Of a DNA stretch of 64,000 bases, positions 1 to 12,388 are shown piece by piece (within the stretch, counting starts at the first letter, position 1; each line of letters starts with the position of its first letter). Under the pieces are notes generated by a model that was given only the letters and a program-made list of their open reading frames with translations, was not told where the DNA came from and made no database searches. The DNA is from Rhineura floridana (lineage: Eukaryota; Chordata; Lepidosauria; Squamata; Rhineuridae). The position numbers and the translations under genes are program-made. Where the stretch lies: the NCBI RefSeq assembly GCF_030035675.1, contig NC_084487.1:28438474-28502473 (forward strand). The letters run 5' to 3'.

Positions 1-489
1 TCAACCTGCAACCCTTTTAGCAAATTTCATTGAAGTATTAAGGGAGGATTGCTGGGAAGCTGGCGCATGAAGAAAGAGGCTGGCTGCAGCAGGTCTGAGG
101 TCTTTGAAAGGCCTGGGCCTGCCCAGCCTTCTTAGCACTCTTGAGGGATCACCTGGGACTACAGGTGGTCCTGCAAGAGCTGATGCAAGGGCGGGAGGTA
201 ACTCCCTTGCCCACTGCTACCTGGAGCTGCGTGCTACCCTACAACAGTGCCCTGCACTTAACCAGCGCAGGGCTAGGATTTTGAACATAATGACAAGCCA
301 AGCTTCATAGCTTGTTGTTCCCACTTGTGCTAGGGAAGGAGCAAAGCATGAATGCACGCTAGTATTTCTAACTGGGCCACTGAGTCATGTAGGTTATAGC
401 TTGTGTTGTGCTGCTAGTTTTTCAAAGCAAGAAAATGATTTATTTTCTGTGCTTCTAATAATCCATAATTTCTCCATGCCTCCCTTCAG
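1..489 (+). other. FGD4: FGD4 intron, 3' part
   Basis: This stretch precedes the first recognisable FGD4 exon and ends in a pyrimidine-rich tract with the acceptor cttcag at 484-489. The short open frames here match nothing I recognise and are taken as chance. The upstream FGD4 exons (DH domain, first PH domain) lie outside the window. Confidence 0.75.
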
Positions 490-615
490 ACTGCTGAACT
501 TGGGAAGAGAGCACCAAGATGGATTCGAGATAATGAAGTGACCATGTGCATGAAATGCAAGGAGCCCTTCAATGCACTGACAAGGAGGAGACATCATTGC
601 CGAGCTTGTGGACAT
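490..615 (+). CDS. FGD4: FGD4 exon: first half of FYVE zinc finger
   Basis: Forty-two codons, phase 0 in and out, acceptor cttcag and donor gtaagc at 616. It encodes [11 protein letters not shown], then WIRDNEV, CMKC, and [11 protein letters not shown], the lipid-binding core of the FYVE finger. The final residue is His where I recall Tyr in human (CGYVVCWKC), a conservative change at the exon junction. Confidence 0.95.
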
Positions 616-3600
616 GTAAGCACATAGCTATTTCTGCTAGTTGTTTAACAGATGCTGGAGCAGCCAAAATGTTGTCCACATACTCCATCTGGTGGTGGTT
701 TCTAAATGTTGCTTTGTTAGAGTTGAGCTTGCCATAGAACAGCGGTCAGAACTTGGGCAGAAGTTTCACTGCATGAACCAACTGAGCCTGTCTGTGGACA
801 ACTTAAGAAATTTTCCATTAAATTGCTCCTTAAGGAACTGGTGATTTTAAGTCTTGTGTTCTTGCCTTGATGATGACTCTCCTAAAATAAAGACAGATTT
901 TGTCTTGCTTTTCTTCTATGAGCTGTTGCTAGTATCTGGTTTTCCAGCTGGTAATCTAAGAAACATTGAACTAATCTTAAATTTAAATTTGCCTTGGCTT
1001 CCCCCCCAGGGTGTCTATTTGGGAATATTTCAGCCACTAACTGAGAGAATTTTATTGCCATTGGGTTGTCACCAACAAAGTTGTTCCATTTGTGCAAGGA
1101 TTTTTGCTCCTCCCTCTCCCCCTCCTCTACCTACACTCTCCCATTCCTGTTCTATGGGTTCCCACAACCCTCTGGAAGAGATTGGGAGGGGGTATTGGGA
1201 AAGTAAGTTCTGTTGTGCAAGCAGAAGTTCTTGGGCGAAACTTTGTTTGATACAACCATGTGTTATGTTGTGAGTGCTTTCATTATTTTTATCATTTTAT
1301 GTATTCAGAATTGTTGTGCATCATATGCCAAGTAATCCCCCAAGTGAGGTTGGCCAATGAACAGAGTATGTGTTCTGTGTGTGTGTGTGTGTGTGTGTTG
1401 CCACCTTTCCTGTTTGGCTTGCTTATTTGAATCCCCTATGCTATAAGCACCTTGATCTGATGTACTTTGTTCCTGGTCTCTTTGGTTAAGGCGTTCTGTA
1501 ACTTTAGCCAGTCTTACTAGGATTAAAGCAGTAGGCTTGGGATCACATGCAAATTGCCTCCTTTCTCTGGTTCAGTGTGTTGCATCTAGTAAATGCTAAC
1601 CTCACTAGATTAGATTACTCACTAGATTAGACTAGTGAGTAGTGGCTCATGAGGGGGGCGGAGGTAGTGGCATCCTCCTGGTGGCGGTGCTATAATCTTT
1701 GGGATAGGATGGGGCAGTATGAGATGGCGAAGTTGGAATTGCTCCAGGGTGGCAGAGACCCCAGAGGTACATCCACAGCTGTGGGGATGCTGCCACCAAC
1801 CCAGAGCTCCCCCACCCTTGCCACTGCTGCCCCATCCTGTGTGAACTGCCTCCGAATACTCACCCTCTCCTTCCCTCTGAGCCATTGCACATCTCAGTCA
1901 CTGTATTTCCTCTCAAGGATCTCAGGCTTAATTCTAGTAGGGCAGAGGAGGGAATCGCATGCCAGGGAAGATATGGAACAAATAGCATTGTAATCTCACA
2001 GCCTGTTCTCAGTTAACAGTTAAGGACCAATTAATGTTATGCTTCTATTTGTCCTCTGTGATATTGGCTTATGTTGGTTTATGAGTGGCAGGGATAAAGC
2101 ATGGATGATTTTCACTTTTGATTGCTTGCAACCCTCTGATCTTAGAAAATATGAATGGGCACAGAATTGAAAAGAATTTTGCAAAATCTTGCCATATAAA
2201 ATGAAAGGGGTGTGAGGAACATAATATTTCTAAAATAATTCAGATCTCTCCCCCTCTTGTTAAGGTGGTTTGCTGGAAATGTTCTGATTACAAAGCTCAT
2301 CTTGAGTATGATGGCAATAAACTGAACAAAGTTTGTAAGGACTGTTACCACATTATAACAGGATGCACAGATAGTGAAGAAAAGAAAAAGAAAGGAATCT
2401 TGGAGGTATGGCATTTAAACAAATATTTCAATTTGGTGTGGGCAATGTGCTACTTGGTTTACCTTGCTGCATGTTTCTTGTAAACATATTTTTGTTGGAT
2501 GGTTTCATAGTACTTACATACAGAGGTTTTTTTATTGGACCTGTGGGTAGTATGCATATCCTATATTTGTTTAGAATCAGTCAGAAGCCCTCTTTTCACA
2601 GAACAGCCACCTTGATGTGGCTGCTTAAAACTCCTTCTGCACAGCAGTTGCTGTACAGGGCAGGCCATTCCTGAAAAATGGGAAGCGACATGCTTTTGCT
2701 GCTGTCATGTGGCTAATCCCCATGCTTCTTCAAAGCCTTTTCAGTTAAAAGTTTATGGCAGCATGCAGAAAACTGACAAGCAATCATGTGGCAAGCTACT
2801 GCATGTGCATGTTCTGCTCTGTGGAGCAGCCATTAAGCAGGTAATTTTTTTAAAAGTAGCCTTCATATGGAGACTATTTTGTGTAGAAACAGACTGAAGT
2901 GGGTAGGTTTAACTCTAAGCCATGATCCCTTGACCACAGTTCCCTCCTTGTTGAATATGTCTTATTTCAAAGGGTTACTGGGATCTTACAGACTGGCTTT
3001 TTCAGCTGGTGAAACTAGGGCAGAAAAAGGAGAAGAGGGAAGAGTGTCTGTACTCAAGTGAGGTGAGGAGAGACTGGGTGACCAACCACCAAAAACATAC
3101 ATTCAAAATTAGCATTGCAGATTATCTTGTGACTTCTGATTCAGCAGAAGTTTCCAGTACTATTCTATTCTCCCAGTCAACTGTTCTCCATTTTGCTCCT
3201 CATGTTGCATCCCGTTTCAGCTAGCTACTCCCCATCTTATTATCAGGTATTTATGGAAACATAGGGACATTCCATTTTGTGTCCCAACACTTTATTGCTT
3301 TCACTGCTTACAATTGGGAGAATGGTGAGTTCAGTAACCAAGATGGAGATGTCACTTGTCTGGTCCCTTTACTTGGCTGAACTGACATTTGCTATCATTT
3401 GGTCTGTAATGAAGTAATAATGCCTCATGTTCTAGTTATATTAATATGATAAACTGGGTTCTAGCTAGACTGTTCTGTTCGAATTCTCTGAAAGAAAATA
3501 TTTCTCTTTCTGCATCCCTACAGATTGAATCAGCCGAAGTATCTGGGAACAGTGTGATATGCAGCTTTCTCCAGTACTTGGAAAAATCAAAGACTTGGCA

Positions 3601-4787
3601 GAAGGCTTGGTGTGTGATTCCTAAACAGGAAGCCCTTGTACTATATATGTACGGTGCCCCACAGGTATGTATTTATTTTTTATTACTACATATATATTCC
3701 ACCCATCTTCCAAGGAACTCAGGTTGGCATGCGTGATTTGCCTCCTCCCCATTTTTATCCTCACAACAACCTTGCGAGGTAAGTTAGGCTGAGAGACTAT
3801 GACTGGCCCAGGGTCACCCGTTGAGCTTCATGGCTGAGTGGGGATTTGAACCCTGGTCTCCTAGATCCTAGTCCAATACTCTTAATGACTACACTACACT
3901 GGCTCTGTAGGAGAAAAAAGTAGAACACAATAAAACCCCTGCTTTCTGAAGAATATCCTGATAGCATACATGAAAAGTGGGATAACATGGCTTCCACCAA
4001 TGTTTTTGCAACTATCAATCATACACTTTTTCCTGTTTCCTCCACTACCTTTACCCTGGCCCTTCAACATACAAGGAAGGCTTATTTCATAGAAAAAAAC
4101 TACTGTAGAGACCATGTAATTGTTCTGCTTCCCCTCTGCTCATCCTGTGCTTATTTTCAGGGTGTAATGAAAGGATAAGGAGGCATGAGTTTTGATCCTC
4201 CTAGTGACTTGGTAGGATGAAGCTTTCTCCACTTGTAAATCTCCCATGGGTGCATGTGTCATCTGCAAAGCTTATATTTTGCTAGGAACCACTGTAATGG
4301 AACCTTTTCTTTCCTCCAGCACTAGTCTACCCCTGCTAGTGTGAGAGGTTTGTGTGAGGGGACTGAAATCTTACGCTCTGATTTCCTTTAGAATTTCCTG
4401 GGCTGAGTTAAAAAAAAGAGAGTAAATTTATGCAAGTTCTGTAATCAATTGATCAATCACTCTCTTATTTCCTGCCAAACCCAGAACTTTTTTTAAAAAA
4501 GGATATTGTTTCTGTTTGCTTAGGATGTAAAAGCACTAGCTACTATTCCATTGTTGGGCTACACGGTAGATGACACTCCAAGAAGTGCAGACCTTCCCCA
4601 CAGTTTCAAATTGACTCAGTCCAAGTCAGTGCACAGCTTTGCCGCAGACAACGAGGAACTAAAGCAGAAGTGGTTGAAAGTCATCCATTTGGCTGTCAAA
4701 GGTGAAACGCCAGATTGCCCAAATGATTTGCAGATGAGTTTGGAGGATCAGCATGAAAGCTCTGCAAAACTGGAATTTGAACCTTGA
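490..4787 (+). CDS. FGD4: FGD4 (frabin), C-terminal coding exons, partial gene
   Basis: FGD4 is a guanine-nucleotide exchange factor for CDC42 that also binds actin. In human its loss causes the demyelinating neuropathy CMT4H. Only the 3' end is present: join(490-615, 2265-2405, 3524-3664, 4524-4787), 223 codons plus TGA, all junctions phase 0 with GT-AG borders. The first two exons form a FYVE finger: WIRDNEV, the cysteine pairs CMKC and CRAC around RRHHCR, then CWKC and CKDC, giving all eight zinc ligands. The last two exons form the second PH domain, from [11 protein letters not shown] through [13 protein letters not shown] to [12 protein letters not shown]. The tail after residue GETP is acidic and diverges from my memory of the human protein. 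The match is near-identical to FGD4 and closer than to FGD1/2/3/5. The reading frame is intact. The neighbour on the far side of the window, DNM1L, is also its neighbour in human. Confidence 0.96.
616..2264 (+). other. FGD4: FGD4 intron within the FYVE domain
   Basis: Intron of 1.65 kb from donor gtaagc to acceptor gttaag. It carries a (GT)n microsatellite at 1376-1398 and otherwise nothing I can name. Overlapping open frames near 1622-1993 on both strands look non-coding. Confidence 0.7.
1376..1398. repeat. (GT)n microsatellite
   Basis: About eleven uninterrupted GT units inside an FGD4 intron. Likely length-polymorphic. Confidence 0.9.
2265..2405 (+). CDS. FGD4: FGD4 exon: second half of FYVE zinc finger
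   Basis: Forty-seven codons, phase 0 both sides, acceptor gttaag and donor gtatgg. It encodes [17 protein letters not shown], then KVCKDCY, completing the cysteine pairs of the FYVE finger, and ends in the lysine-rich linker [10 protein letters not shown]. Confidence 0.95.
2406..3523 (+). other. FGD4: FGD4 intron
   Basis: Intron of 1.1 kb between the FYVE and PH exons, acceptor ccctacag. I see no recognisable repeat or gene in it. Confidence 0.65.
3524..3664 (+). CDS. FGD4: FGD4 exon: start of second PH domain
   Basis: Forty-seven codons, phase 0 both sides. It encodes [18 protein letters not shown] and [13 protein letters not shown], the opening beta strands of the C-terminal PH domain, ending LYMYGAPQ. 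The donor gtatgt is followed within a few bases by the tail of a SINE. Confidence 0.95.
3669..3906 (-). repeat. tRNA-derived SINE, minus orientation, beside a splice donor
   Basis: Read on the minus strand this is a classic tRNA-headed SINE: AGAGCCAGTGTAGTG start, an internal pol III B-box-like GGTTCAAATCC, a middle part with the TTGTTGTGAGGAT motif, and a tail ending in TAAATA repeats. The tail abuts the FGD4 donor at 3665. The same family recurs, with varied decay, at 20836, 29610, 36808 and 48195. Confidence 0.85.
4524..4787 (+). CDS. FGD4: FGD4 last coding exon: end of PH2 and C-terminus
   Basis: Eighty-seven codons plus TGA. Acceptor tgcttag. It encodes [13 protein letters not shown], then [17 protein letters not shown] and the PH C-terminal helix [13 protein letters not shown], followed by an unstructured acidic tail ending KLEFEP. 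The stop is followed by a typical 3' UTR. Confidence 0.95.
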   Translation, partial: DVKALATIPLLGYTVDDTPRSADLPHSFKLTQSKSVHSFAADNEELKQKWLKVIHLAVKGETPDCPNDLQMSLEDQHESSAKLEFEP

Positions 4788-4972
4788 CGCATCACATGGT
4801 CTGTAAGATGCATATTTTTTTTCTCCACTCAGACTTGGGTTGACACTAATTCTGAAATCAACAAGAACGAAGCCAGCCTTCCTAACTCCACCATGTTTCT
4901 TAGCACTTTATTTTGGAAAAGAACAGCAATCATCTTTTTTTAGGGAACCTTTTCTTATATTTATGTTGTGTC

Positions 4973-4978
4973 AATAAA
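4973..4978 (+). terminator. FGD4: proximal FGD4 poly(A) signal AATAAA
   Basis: Canonical AATAAA about 186 bases after the FGD4 stop, followed by T-rich sequence. It would give a short 3' UTR. A stronger-looking distal site at 14857 is possible. Confidence 0.6.
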
Positions 4979-5850
4979 ATTTAATGTACAGAGCCATTCT
5001 GCATTTTCTTTTTATTAAATGTCTCTATCAAAAAGTTATCAATATTACTATACTCCTGCTCTTCCCCAAAAAATACCATCATATGAAATGAATGCTATTG
5101 GAGAAGAAATGTCTCTTTTCATATTGGTGTCAGTACTGGTATATCTTGGTTACTTTCTAGGACTTGTAGCTGTGTGTTAAAAGATGTACCTCCACATTGC
5201 CAAAATAGATGTGTAGTGGAATGTAAAGATAGTTTGGTTTATTGTATATAAATTCTAGCACTATTTACACTGACTTGTACATACATTCTATCAATTTGTG
5301 TTTGAGAAAAGAATAATACCCAGAGAGTCTAAAATTTGAAAATTATATATTAAAAATGCATATTTCCCACTGTAAAATTTATTAAACAGTAAGTACAATA
5401 TATAAGATTTGCAGGGTATGCTATTAGAGAAAAATGTATTATACTTAATTTTGATTTAACTTCATGACGTTAAGTTCAAGCTACTAGCCTATGGTTTATT
5501 TTAAAATAAAGCATGCATCCTCCTGAAAATTTAAGCAGAGGATTCTAAATGAAAAACTAGTGACTTGTTTATATATAATGGCATTGATATTTTTATATAT
5601 TAATGCAGAGCTTAAAAAGTAGCAGTAATTCAAAAGGCATGTAATGGATGTGCGAGTTTGGGCTGCGTTTGAAAAAACATTGTTACTCCTATTCTCAGTC
5701 TTGTGCCTGTTAACCTTTGGAAGGTGGTGCTACCTTTTTAAAATTACAAGTGCTTCAGTAAATAACAGCCTGGTCTTAAATGATCACTTGTGATCATGTA
5801 CTTTGCCTTTATAGTTGGTCACTAACACCCAGACCTTAATATTATAGATA

Positions 5851-6166
5851 AGTTCAGACATCACACCAAATCATGATTAAGGAATATTAAATGTAGTTTA
5901 GTGTGATGTGTGAATTGACAAGCCATGATCTGAGACAGCAAAAATACAATCAAGCCATGCTTTGTGCAAACTATAGTTGACAAATCATAATTAAAGCCAG
6001 AGGCAACTGTGTTGAGATAGTAATGCTAAGCAGACAAGAGGAAAGCCAGCAAGTTTCTCTAAACCATGATTTTCTTATACATTTGGAAGGTCAAACTTTG
6101 GTTTGGATTCTAAATTATGGATGGCACAAACATAAACCATGTTTTGGCATGATATCTGAACTGAGC
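5851..6166. mobile_element. palindromic MITE (AACCATG-type)
   Basis: The ends are inverted: GTTCAGACATCAC at the left and a complement of GGCTCAGTTCAGATATCATG at the right. The interior repeats variants of AAACCATGATT in both orientations. No transposase is present. Similar but more decayed sequence lies near 9722 and 52640. Confidence 0.55.
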
Positions 6167-6711
6167 CTTTCTAATACTCACCAACCATGCACGTTGCAGA
6201 AGTGAATACTATTGTATTAACTATTTTACATGACCCATATCCATTAAAATAGGTGGCAGATTTGCCACTGTGATATGTGACTGTACCCATTGTTTGCATG
6301 GAATATTATACACTGTATTGTAAAACATAATATATATAACTCTAATTTTGCCCCCCTTTTTTTGCAAAACCCGAATACTTGGACCTTAGCGCATAAAAAG
6401 ATTCTTATGGAATTCTATCTTAATCAAGTTTTGCAATATTGAGGCAATCATTATAGTAACAGTTTCAATGTAATCTTTGTCTTGCATCTTTGGGTTGGTA
6501 CATGTGCAATAACTTAAATTCAGATCTGATGGGGGGGGAAATACACTGGTTAAAAGACTTCTGTTAAACAGCTACAATTCAAGGAGATTAAGACATGTTT
6601 AGGTATTTGCCTGAACATGCAAAGACTTAACCATGGATGGAAGCTGTGGCATATATACAAAGTGCATCTCCATCATCCCTGGCTTGGCTTGTTCTGCAGG
6701 CATTTAGCACA

Positions 6712-6843
6712 AAGGTCTGAAGAGGATTCTAAGTAGGTGCTGTTGAACACACTTAGAAATCTTTCGGTGATCAGGCTTCCTGACTGCAGGTAGGCCTCTA
6801 AGTGTGTTCAACGAAATATGCTTAGAAACCCTTTTCAGACCTT
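6712..6843. repeat. inverted repeat, ~46-bp arms, ~40-bp spacer
   Basis: Left arm 6712-6757 opens AAGGTCTGAAGAGG and contains GTTGAACACACTTAGA. The right arm 6798-6843 is its near-complement and ends CTTTTCAGACCTT. A third partial arm (AAGGTCTGAAAAGG) follows at about 6861. This is either a foldback MITE or, if transcribed as FGD4 3' UTR, a long RNA hairpin. Confidence 0.7.
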
Positions 6844-9721
6844 TCCGTTGCAAAATATGAAGGTCTGAAAAGGAGCCTATACAGCCAGGTACATTAGATG
6901 GACACTTTGGCCCCACCCATAGTTGGAAAAATTGATCTTAAAAGTTTATTTGGAGATGAGTCCAGACTTTATGTATCCCATTTTAAATAATAGAAAAAGC
7001 TTTTTTCATGCTTTGGGTTTAATCTTATTCTCACTTTTGCTAAGCATTAAGTAAGCAAAGTGCTCTTTCCAAAATACCAGTCAAATTGAAATATTAGTAT
7101 TCACTGAATGCCTTCAAGATGGGTTTACTTCATTAGTAACTAGATAAGGGAGAGAATGGAATGATCAGGGTGACATTCTGTATGCTGTGCTGCCCTGTTG
7201 AAGCCAGCCAGCCAGATCCAGATTCTATTTATTCAGTAATACTCTAGTGAATAAAATCAAGGATTTCTTTAGCAGAGGCTGGCCTGCTTTGTTTCTATGT
7301 GGGTCATTTTGCCCTGAATTTCTGCATATGGCATAAAAGCAAGCAACTTGTTTTGGTTTTTTAGAGAGAAAAAGTGAAATTGGGAATCCTAGAGAAATCA
7401 CTGGACTCTTTATTAGAGCAATAGTAATATCACAAGACCCTTGATCCACTCATATTCCTTGCAATAGGTCTGAGCATTTGTGGGGTTTTTTTTGCAGCCC
7501 CTGGAGATTTCTGGCTTATATAGCTGCAAAAATGGTTAATACAAAAGGAAGAAAAATGTTTTTCAGTACTTGTGATTTCTCAGCCTTCATCTTGTGTTCA
7601 TTGGAGCTTCCATATTACCCCAATGGGTGGTGCTCCCCATCCACACGGATGTGCCAGATTCCTTTGCTAATTGAATGGGGAGATCCCTGTATGCATGCAC
7701 CCTTATGCGGAACACCCTGAGTGTTAAGACACCCACTTGTATATATGTCAGTTTTCATTTCTGTAGAGGGAGCAATTCTGAGTGAACACTCCTCTGAGCT
7801 CTCCCCTTATTTTAAGCAGCTAAACCTTTAACAGGCTGTTTTTTTCCCTTTCTTGAAGTCAGGGTTTTTACTATATAGTGAGTGCTGCCAGCTGTCACTT
7901 GGTGTACAAAATGTCCATTAAAATTGTGAGCTTATCATAAAAATTGTATTAATTATTCACAACCAAGGGTCTCCTCTCACATTGTGCCAACAAGGAAAAG
8001 GCATACATCAAAGCATAGGTTGCCTCTTCTGACAGTTGCACAAATTGGTATTTGTGTGCTATTCAGTGCTAGTCCTACTTAGAACAGACCCACTGAAATT
8101 AATGGACATGACTAACTTAGATACATTGATTTCAAATGTTTATTTCCCTGCACCCCCCAGTTTAAAATACTTTCCTTGTAGGAAAAGTACTAATATGAAA
8201 AGCATCTTGGGTATAAAATCTTCTAACATTGTATATTTCTGATGTGGCCCTCTGTGCAGAATTAAATGTTGATTGCTAATCTTTTGGTATACAGGCAGTT
8301 ATCCTAAACTTTCTTTTTGATGGAAAGTCAACCATTATACTTTTTTCTAGAAGGGAAAACTGGAGGTTGAAATTTGGGCAGTTGATTTTCAGAGAGAGAC
8401 TATATGGCCCTATCTTCTTTCTATCATGAATGGCAATGGTGCCTATATGGTGGTTTTGGTTCTGGGGACCTTGTTTGAAAGCACACTACTTATACCAGTT
8501 AGTGACCACTTATGATTCATGTTGATCTCAAATCATGCTACATTGGTTGGAATGGAATGGAAACCAGCTACAGTTTATCCCTGTGATAGTAATGTTTGTG
8601 GCGGGGGGACAAGCACAAATGTAATGTTGGATTTCCTTCATCTTTTCCCTCTGAGTTTGCAGACGTGTAGAGCAAATAGCAAGGGGATCAGTTATAAAAA
8701 CAAACAGCCCCTGTTCGGCACTTAGGAAAGAGCACTTCCCATTACCTTAAATATACTGAGCACACTTGCATAGAAGCAAAATTGCATGGAAATAAAGGAT
8801 ATTTACTTCAATGTTCTGGGGTTGGGGTCCTTTAGACCCCTGTGTGAAGCACAGCTAATGATTACTTAGTAATAAAGATGAGGTAAATAAGGTATAGTCT
8901 GATTTCCTAACTCCATCTTGACTCATAAACCTTTTAAGATATTTTATTCCCATAGGATTTCTAGGATGAAAAAAACAACCCTTTTAATTTGATTTCTCCC
9001 AAGGCCATCCCACATGTTTTTACATTTGTTACATTCCAAGCTATATCTCACTCTAAGCAGAACTTTGCTGTGTCGTTGGAAAATACTGGATTTTGTGTTC
9101 AGTCTTTTCACTTTTATGGTATGTTGGCCTTTTAAATATTATCTCACTTCTTTTTTTAACTTGACTTTCTGTTTGACTGGTTCATTATGGCGTCAGCATG
9201 CAGCAAGATGCAGTAATGCAGAAGTGTCTGTGCCTCTTGCAATCTAATTTAAGTAATTACCTCAGTAGAGAGAGGCAGCTTTTCATGTCCTTGAGCTTTT
9301 ACCAAGTACTTTTGGCTTAAATAACATAAAGGAGAACAATTCTGTTTTTAAAAGGAAGGTGTCTGTTAACAGAAAAATAGGCTTAGCAAGTGAAAGCTGT
9401 GAAATTCAGTAACTTTTAAACTATCATCACTTAAAAGTACATGAATAACTTTTCGCTTTTCAACTTCATATTTTCAACTCCCTCCAAGGTTTTGGAAACC
9501 TTAATAAAAGCTTATTTTAAGTAGGATGCCTAATGGCCATTCAGTTTCTGTGAACGTAGTCTGGATGTTTGGGGAAATTTGAGTTTGTACCCTTTTTGTG
9601 AAATTTCCTCAAATTTAACGTTGCTTAATGTTCTGCAGTTTTGATATTTTTGTGGAAATTTGAGCTGAGCAGCCACTGTATTCATATTTGTCTTGGTAAG
9701 GGTGGAATGCTAACTCACTGG

Positions 9722-9990
9722 ACCTGTTCACACAACTGTAAGCCATGGCCTTAAATTACTGTGTGTTACTATGAATCAGAATGCTGGTGTACACTATCTA
9801 TTTGTGCCTGTTCTGATCTGAGCTGCTGATGGGAAACAAAAAATGGACCAGCTGGTTTAGTGTTTATTTACAAACTAGCACACATGGTTTGTTTCTCCCA
9901 AAGAAACCATGAGCAGTAGGTCAAACTTTGGCTTGAGTTCTGGTTTGCATGTAATACTAAGCAAAGCCTGATGGTTTGTTTCTGCTGGCT
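9722..9990. mobile_element. decayed AACCATG-type MITE
   Basis: The left part begins CTGTTCACACAACTGTAAGCC and the right part carries AAACCATGAG and CCTGATGGTTTGTTTCTG. It resembles the 5851 element in composition, but the terminal inverted repeats are poor. Ends are approximate. Confidence 0.3.
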
Positions 9991-11317
9991 CAGGAAGGGA
10001 AGGTGCAAAAGCGGAAATAATTGAGCAGCATGTACCACCACACTGCTCTCAGGAATGCATGCTCCCTCTCCTCTTTTCTTGTTATTAAATGTTGTGGTTA
10101 GTCCTGAGAGGAACTCCAGTTATGGAGCTTGCACAGGTTTTCTGAAGTTAGAAATTGAAAACGATTTCAATGTGCAGTTTGGGATCCTAGGTGAAAGGAA
10201 AGCTTGGTCATAATATAACTATGGTTAATGACAATGAACTAATTAATTGTGGGGAAGGAGGAAGGTGAAACCTTGCTCCAGTAGAGGTGATAGAGACCAT
10301 GCTGAAGCTGGATCCCAGTTTGCTAACTGCTGAAGCTGGAGTATTATTCTTACTGGTACATTTTATATGATTCACTCTCTTAACCACTTGAGTTTTAAAA
10401 TTCATGTTGCCAACAAATATCTTGGCTTAAAACCATGTATGCCAGTTCAACATTACAAATTGTAATTACCTTGGTGTTCAGTGAATTATCCTCATTGGAC
10501 TGGTGGTAATGGGAAGCCCACAACACACTACTGCTTCAGCTAATGAATTCCACAAACTGTGGTGAACCAAAGGAATGTCCACTTGGAACATCCACATTTC
10601 CGACATTCAACCTCACCCTCCACCAATAATGTTTGTGTATCAAATGTAAAAAATATGAACATCTCCTACAAATCTTTCTTTTATCACTACTAATATGAGT
10701 AAGCAAAAGCAGGTGAATGCGCATGCAATCTAAAATACTATGTGCTTTCTTTACTGCTTTATTTAAATGGTTTTTTGCATTCAGATATAAGTTAATTTTT
10801 AAATATGGTGATTTTGTTATTGCCCAGTTGAGAAGGAATTTGGGATTTGCTAATTTGTTTGTTTAACCTCTTTCCTGTATTGGATTAGAGTCACAGCTGG
10901 CTGTTAGATTAACTTGGCATATCCTGGGGGAAATGTTGGCCATAATCTTGCCAAAGTAAGTAAATTAAATATTTTTGCTTTCAATGAGACAGTAAACTTT
11001 GGTTGGGTCAGATCTGTTGAAAATGGCTTCAGTGATCGAAAAACCTCAGTAGTTTGATAAAGCATGGATAACCAAAAGTAATAAGTGGTTGTCCTCTGAC
11101 CAAGTGTACTACTGTTTCTATTATTCCATTGTTGCGGGATGTTAATATACTTGAATGATGAAAGAAGTCTGTATTGCAATGCCATCCTGATACCTTTATC
11201 TCTTTTCACATCTTAGTCCTTATCCTTAAAGCATTTTTCTGTCTTCGAGTGGGTGAAAAGCAATTATCCGTGGAGTGGCTTTTTACTTTCCTTGACACCC
11301 TTCGTTTTCTTGACTAA

Positions 11318-12388
11318 GGCTGCAATCCAATACACACCTATCTGGGAGAAAGTCCCACTGAACCCAGTGGAGCTTACTTATTATTTATTAGATTTATATC
11401 CTGCCCTTTCTCCCAGTAGGAGCCCAAGGTGACAAACAAAAGCACTAAAAACATTTTAACACATAATAAAAATAGACTTTAAAATATATTAAAACAAAAC
11501 AACCATTAAAAACATATTAGAACATCTTTAAAAACATTTTTTAAAAGTGTTAAAAACATCTTTTTTTTAAAAAAAAAAGTTTAAAAACATTAAAAAGCAA
11601 TTCCAACACAGACGCAGACTGGGAAAAGGTCTGTATTTAAAAGGCATGTTGAAAGAGGAAGGTCTTCAGTAGGTGCTGAAAAGATAACAGATGGCACCTG
11701 TCTAATATTTAAGGAGAGGGAATTCCAAAGAGTAGGTGCCACTACACTAAAGGCCCGTTTCCTATGTTGTGCAGAACAGACCTCCTAATAATATGGTATC
11801 TGCCGGAGGCCCTCACCTGCAGAGCGCAGTGATTGACTGGGCATATAAGGGATAAGAAGTTCTTTCAGGTATCCCGGTCCCAAGCTGTACGTATAGGGCT
11901 TTGTACACCAAAACTTGAACCTTGAACTTAGTCCAGTAGCTAATAGGTAGCCAGTGCACTTCTTTCAGCAGTGGGATGACATGTTGGTGATACCCTGCTC
12001 CAGTGAGCAGTCTCGCTGCTGGATTTTGCACCAGCTGCAGCTTCTGGACCAACCTCAGGGGTAGCCCCACATAGAGTACATTACAGTTATCCAGCCTGGA
12101 GGTTACCAGTGCATGGACAACAGTGGTCAGGCTATCCCGGTCCAGAAACGGCCACAGCTGTCTTACCAGCCGGGGCTGGTAAAAGGCACTCCTAGCCATG
12201 GAGGTCACCTGGGCCTCTAGCAACAAAGATGGATCCAGGAGCATCCCCAGACTACATACTTGCTCTTTCAGAGGGAGTACAACCCCATCCAAAGTAGGCA
12301 AATGATGAATTATCTGAACTCAGGAACCACCAACACACAGCGTCTCCACAGCTTCTCTGCTTCTGAGTAGACATGTTGGATTGCAGCC
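11318..12388. mobile_element. palindromic MITE interrupted by a LINE
   Basis: The left half (11318-11378, GGCTGCAATCC...CAGTGGAGCTTACT) and right half (12360-12388, CTTCTGAGTAGACATG...GGATTGCAGCC) are the two ends of one short element whose termini are inverted copies of GGCTGCAATCC. They are split by the L2-type fragment at 11379-12359. Related sequence occurs at 17360, 47308 and 53652. Confidence 0.6.
11379..12359 (-). mobile_element. L2/CR1-clade LINE, 5'-truncated 3' end
   Basis: The minus strand encodes the end of a reverse transcriptase-type ORF2: VVLPLKEQVCSLG, VHALVTSRLDNCN, KLQLVQNPAARLLTGAGY and LLKEVHWLPI. A 3' UTR rich in TTTTTAAA and a tail of TAAATAATAA at the 11379 side follow. 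It matches the LINE copy at 49837 closely. It lacks the catalytic YADD part, so it is a dead fragment, inserted into the MITE at 11318-12388. Confidence 0.8.

Noticed and set aside
854-1273. 139-codon plus-strand open frame in an FGD4 intron
   Set aside because: No homology recognised, not bounded by good splice sites, not conserved FGD4 sequence.
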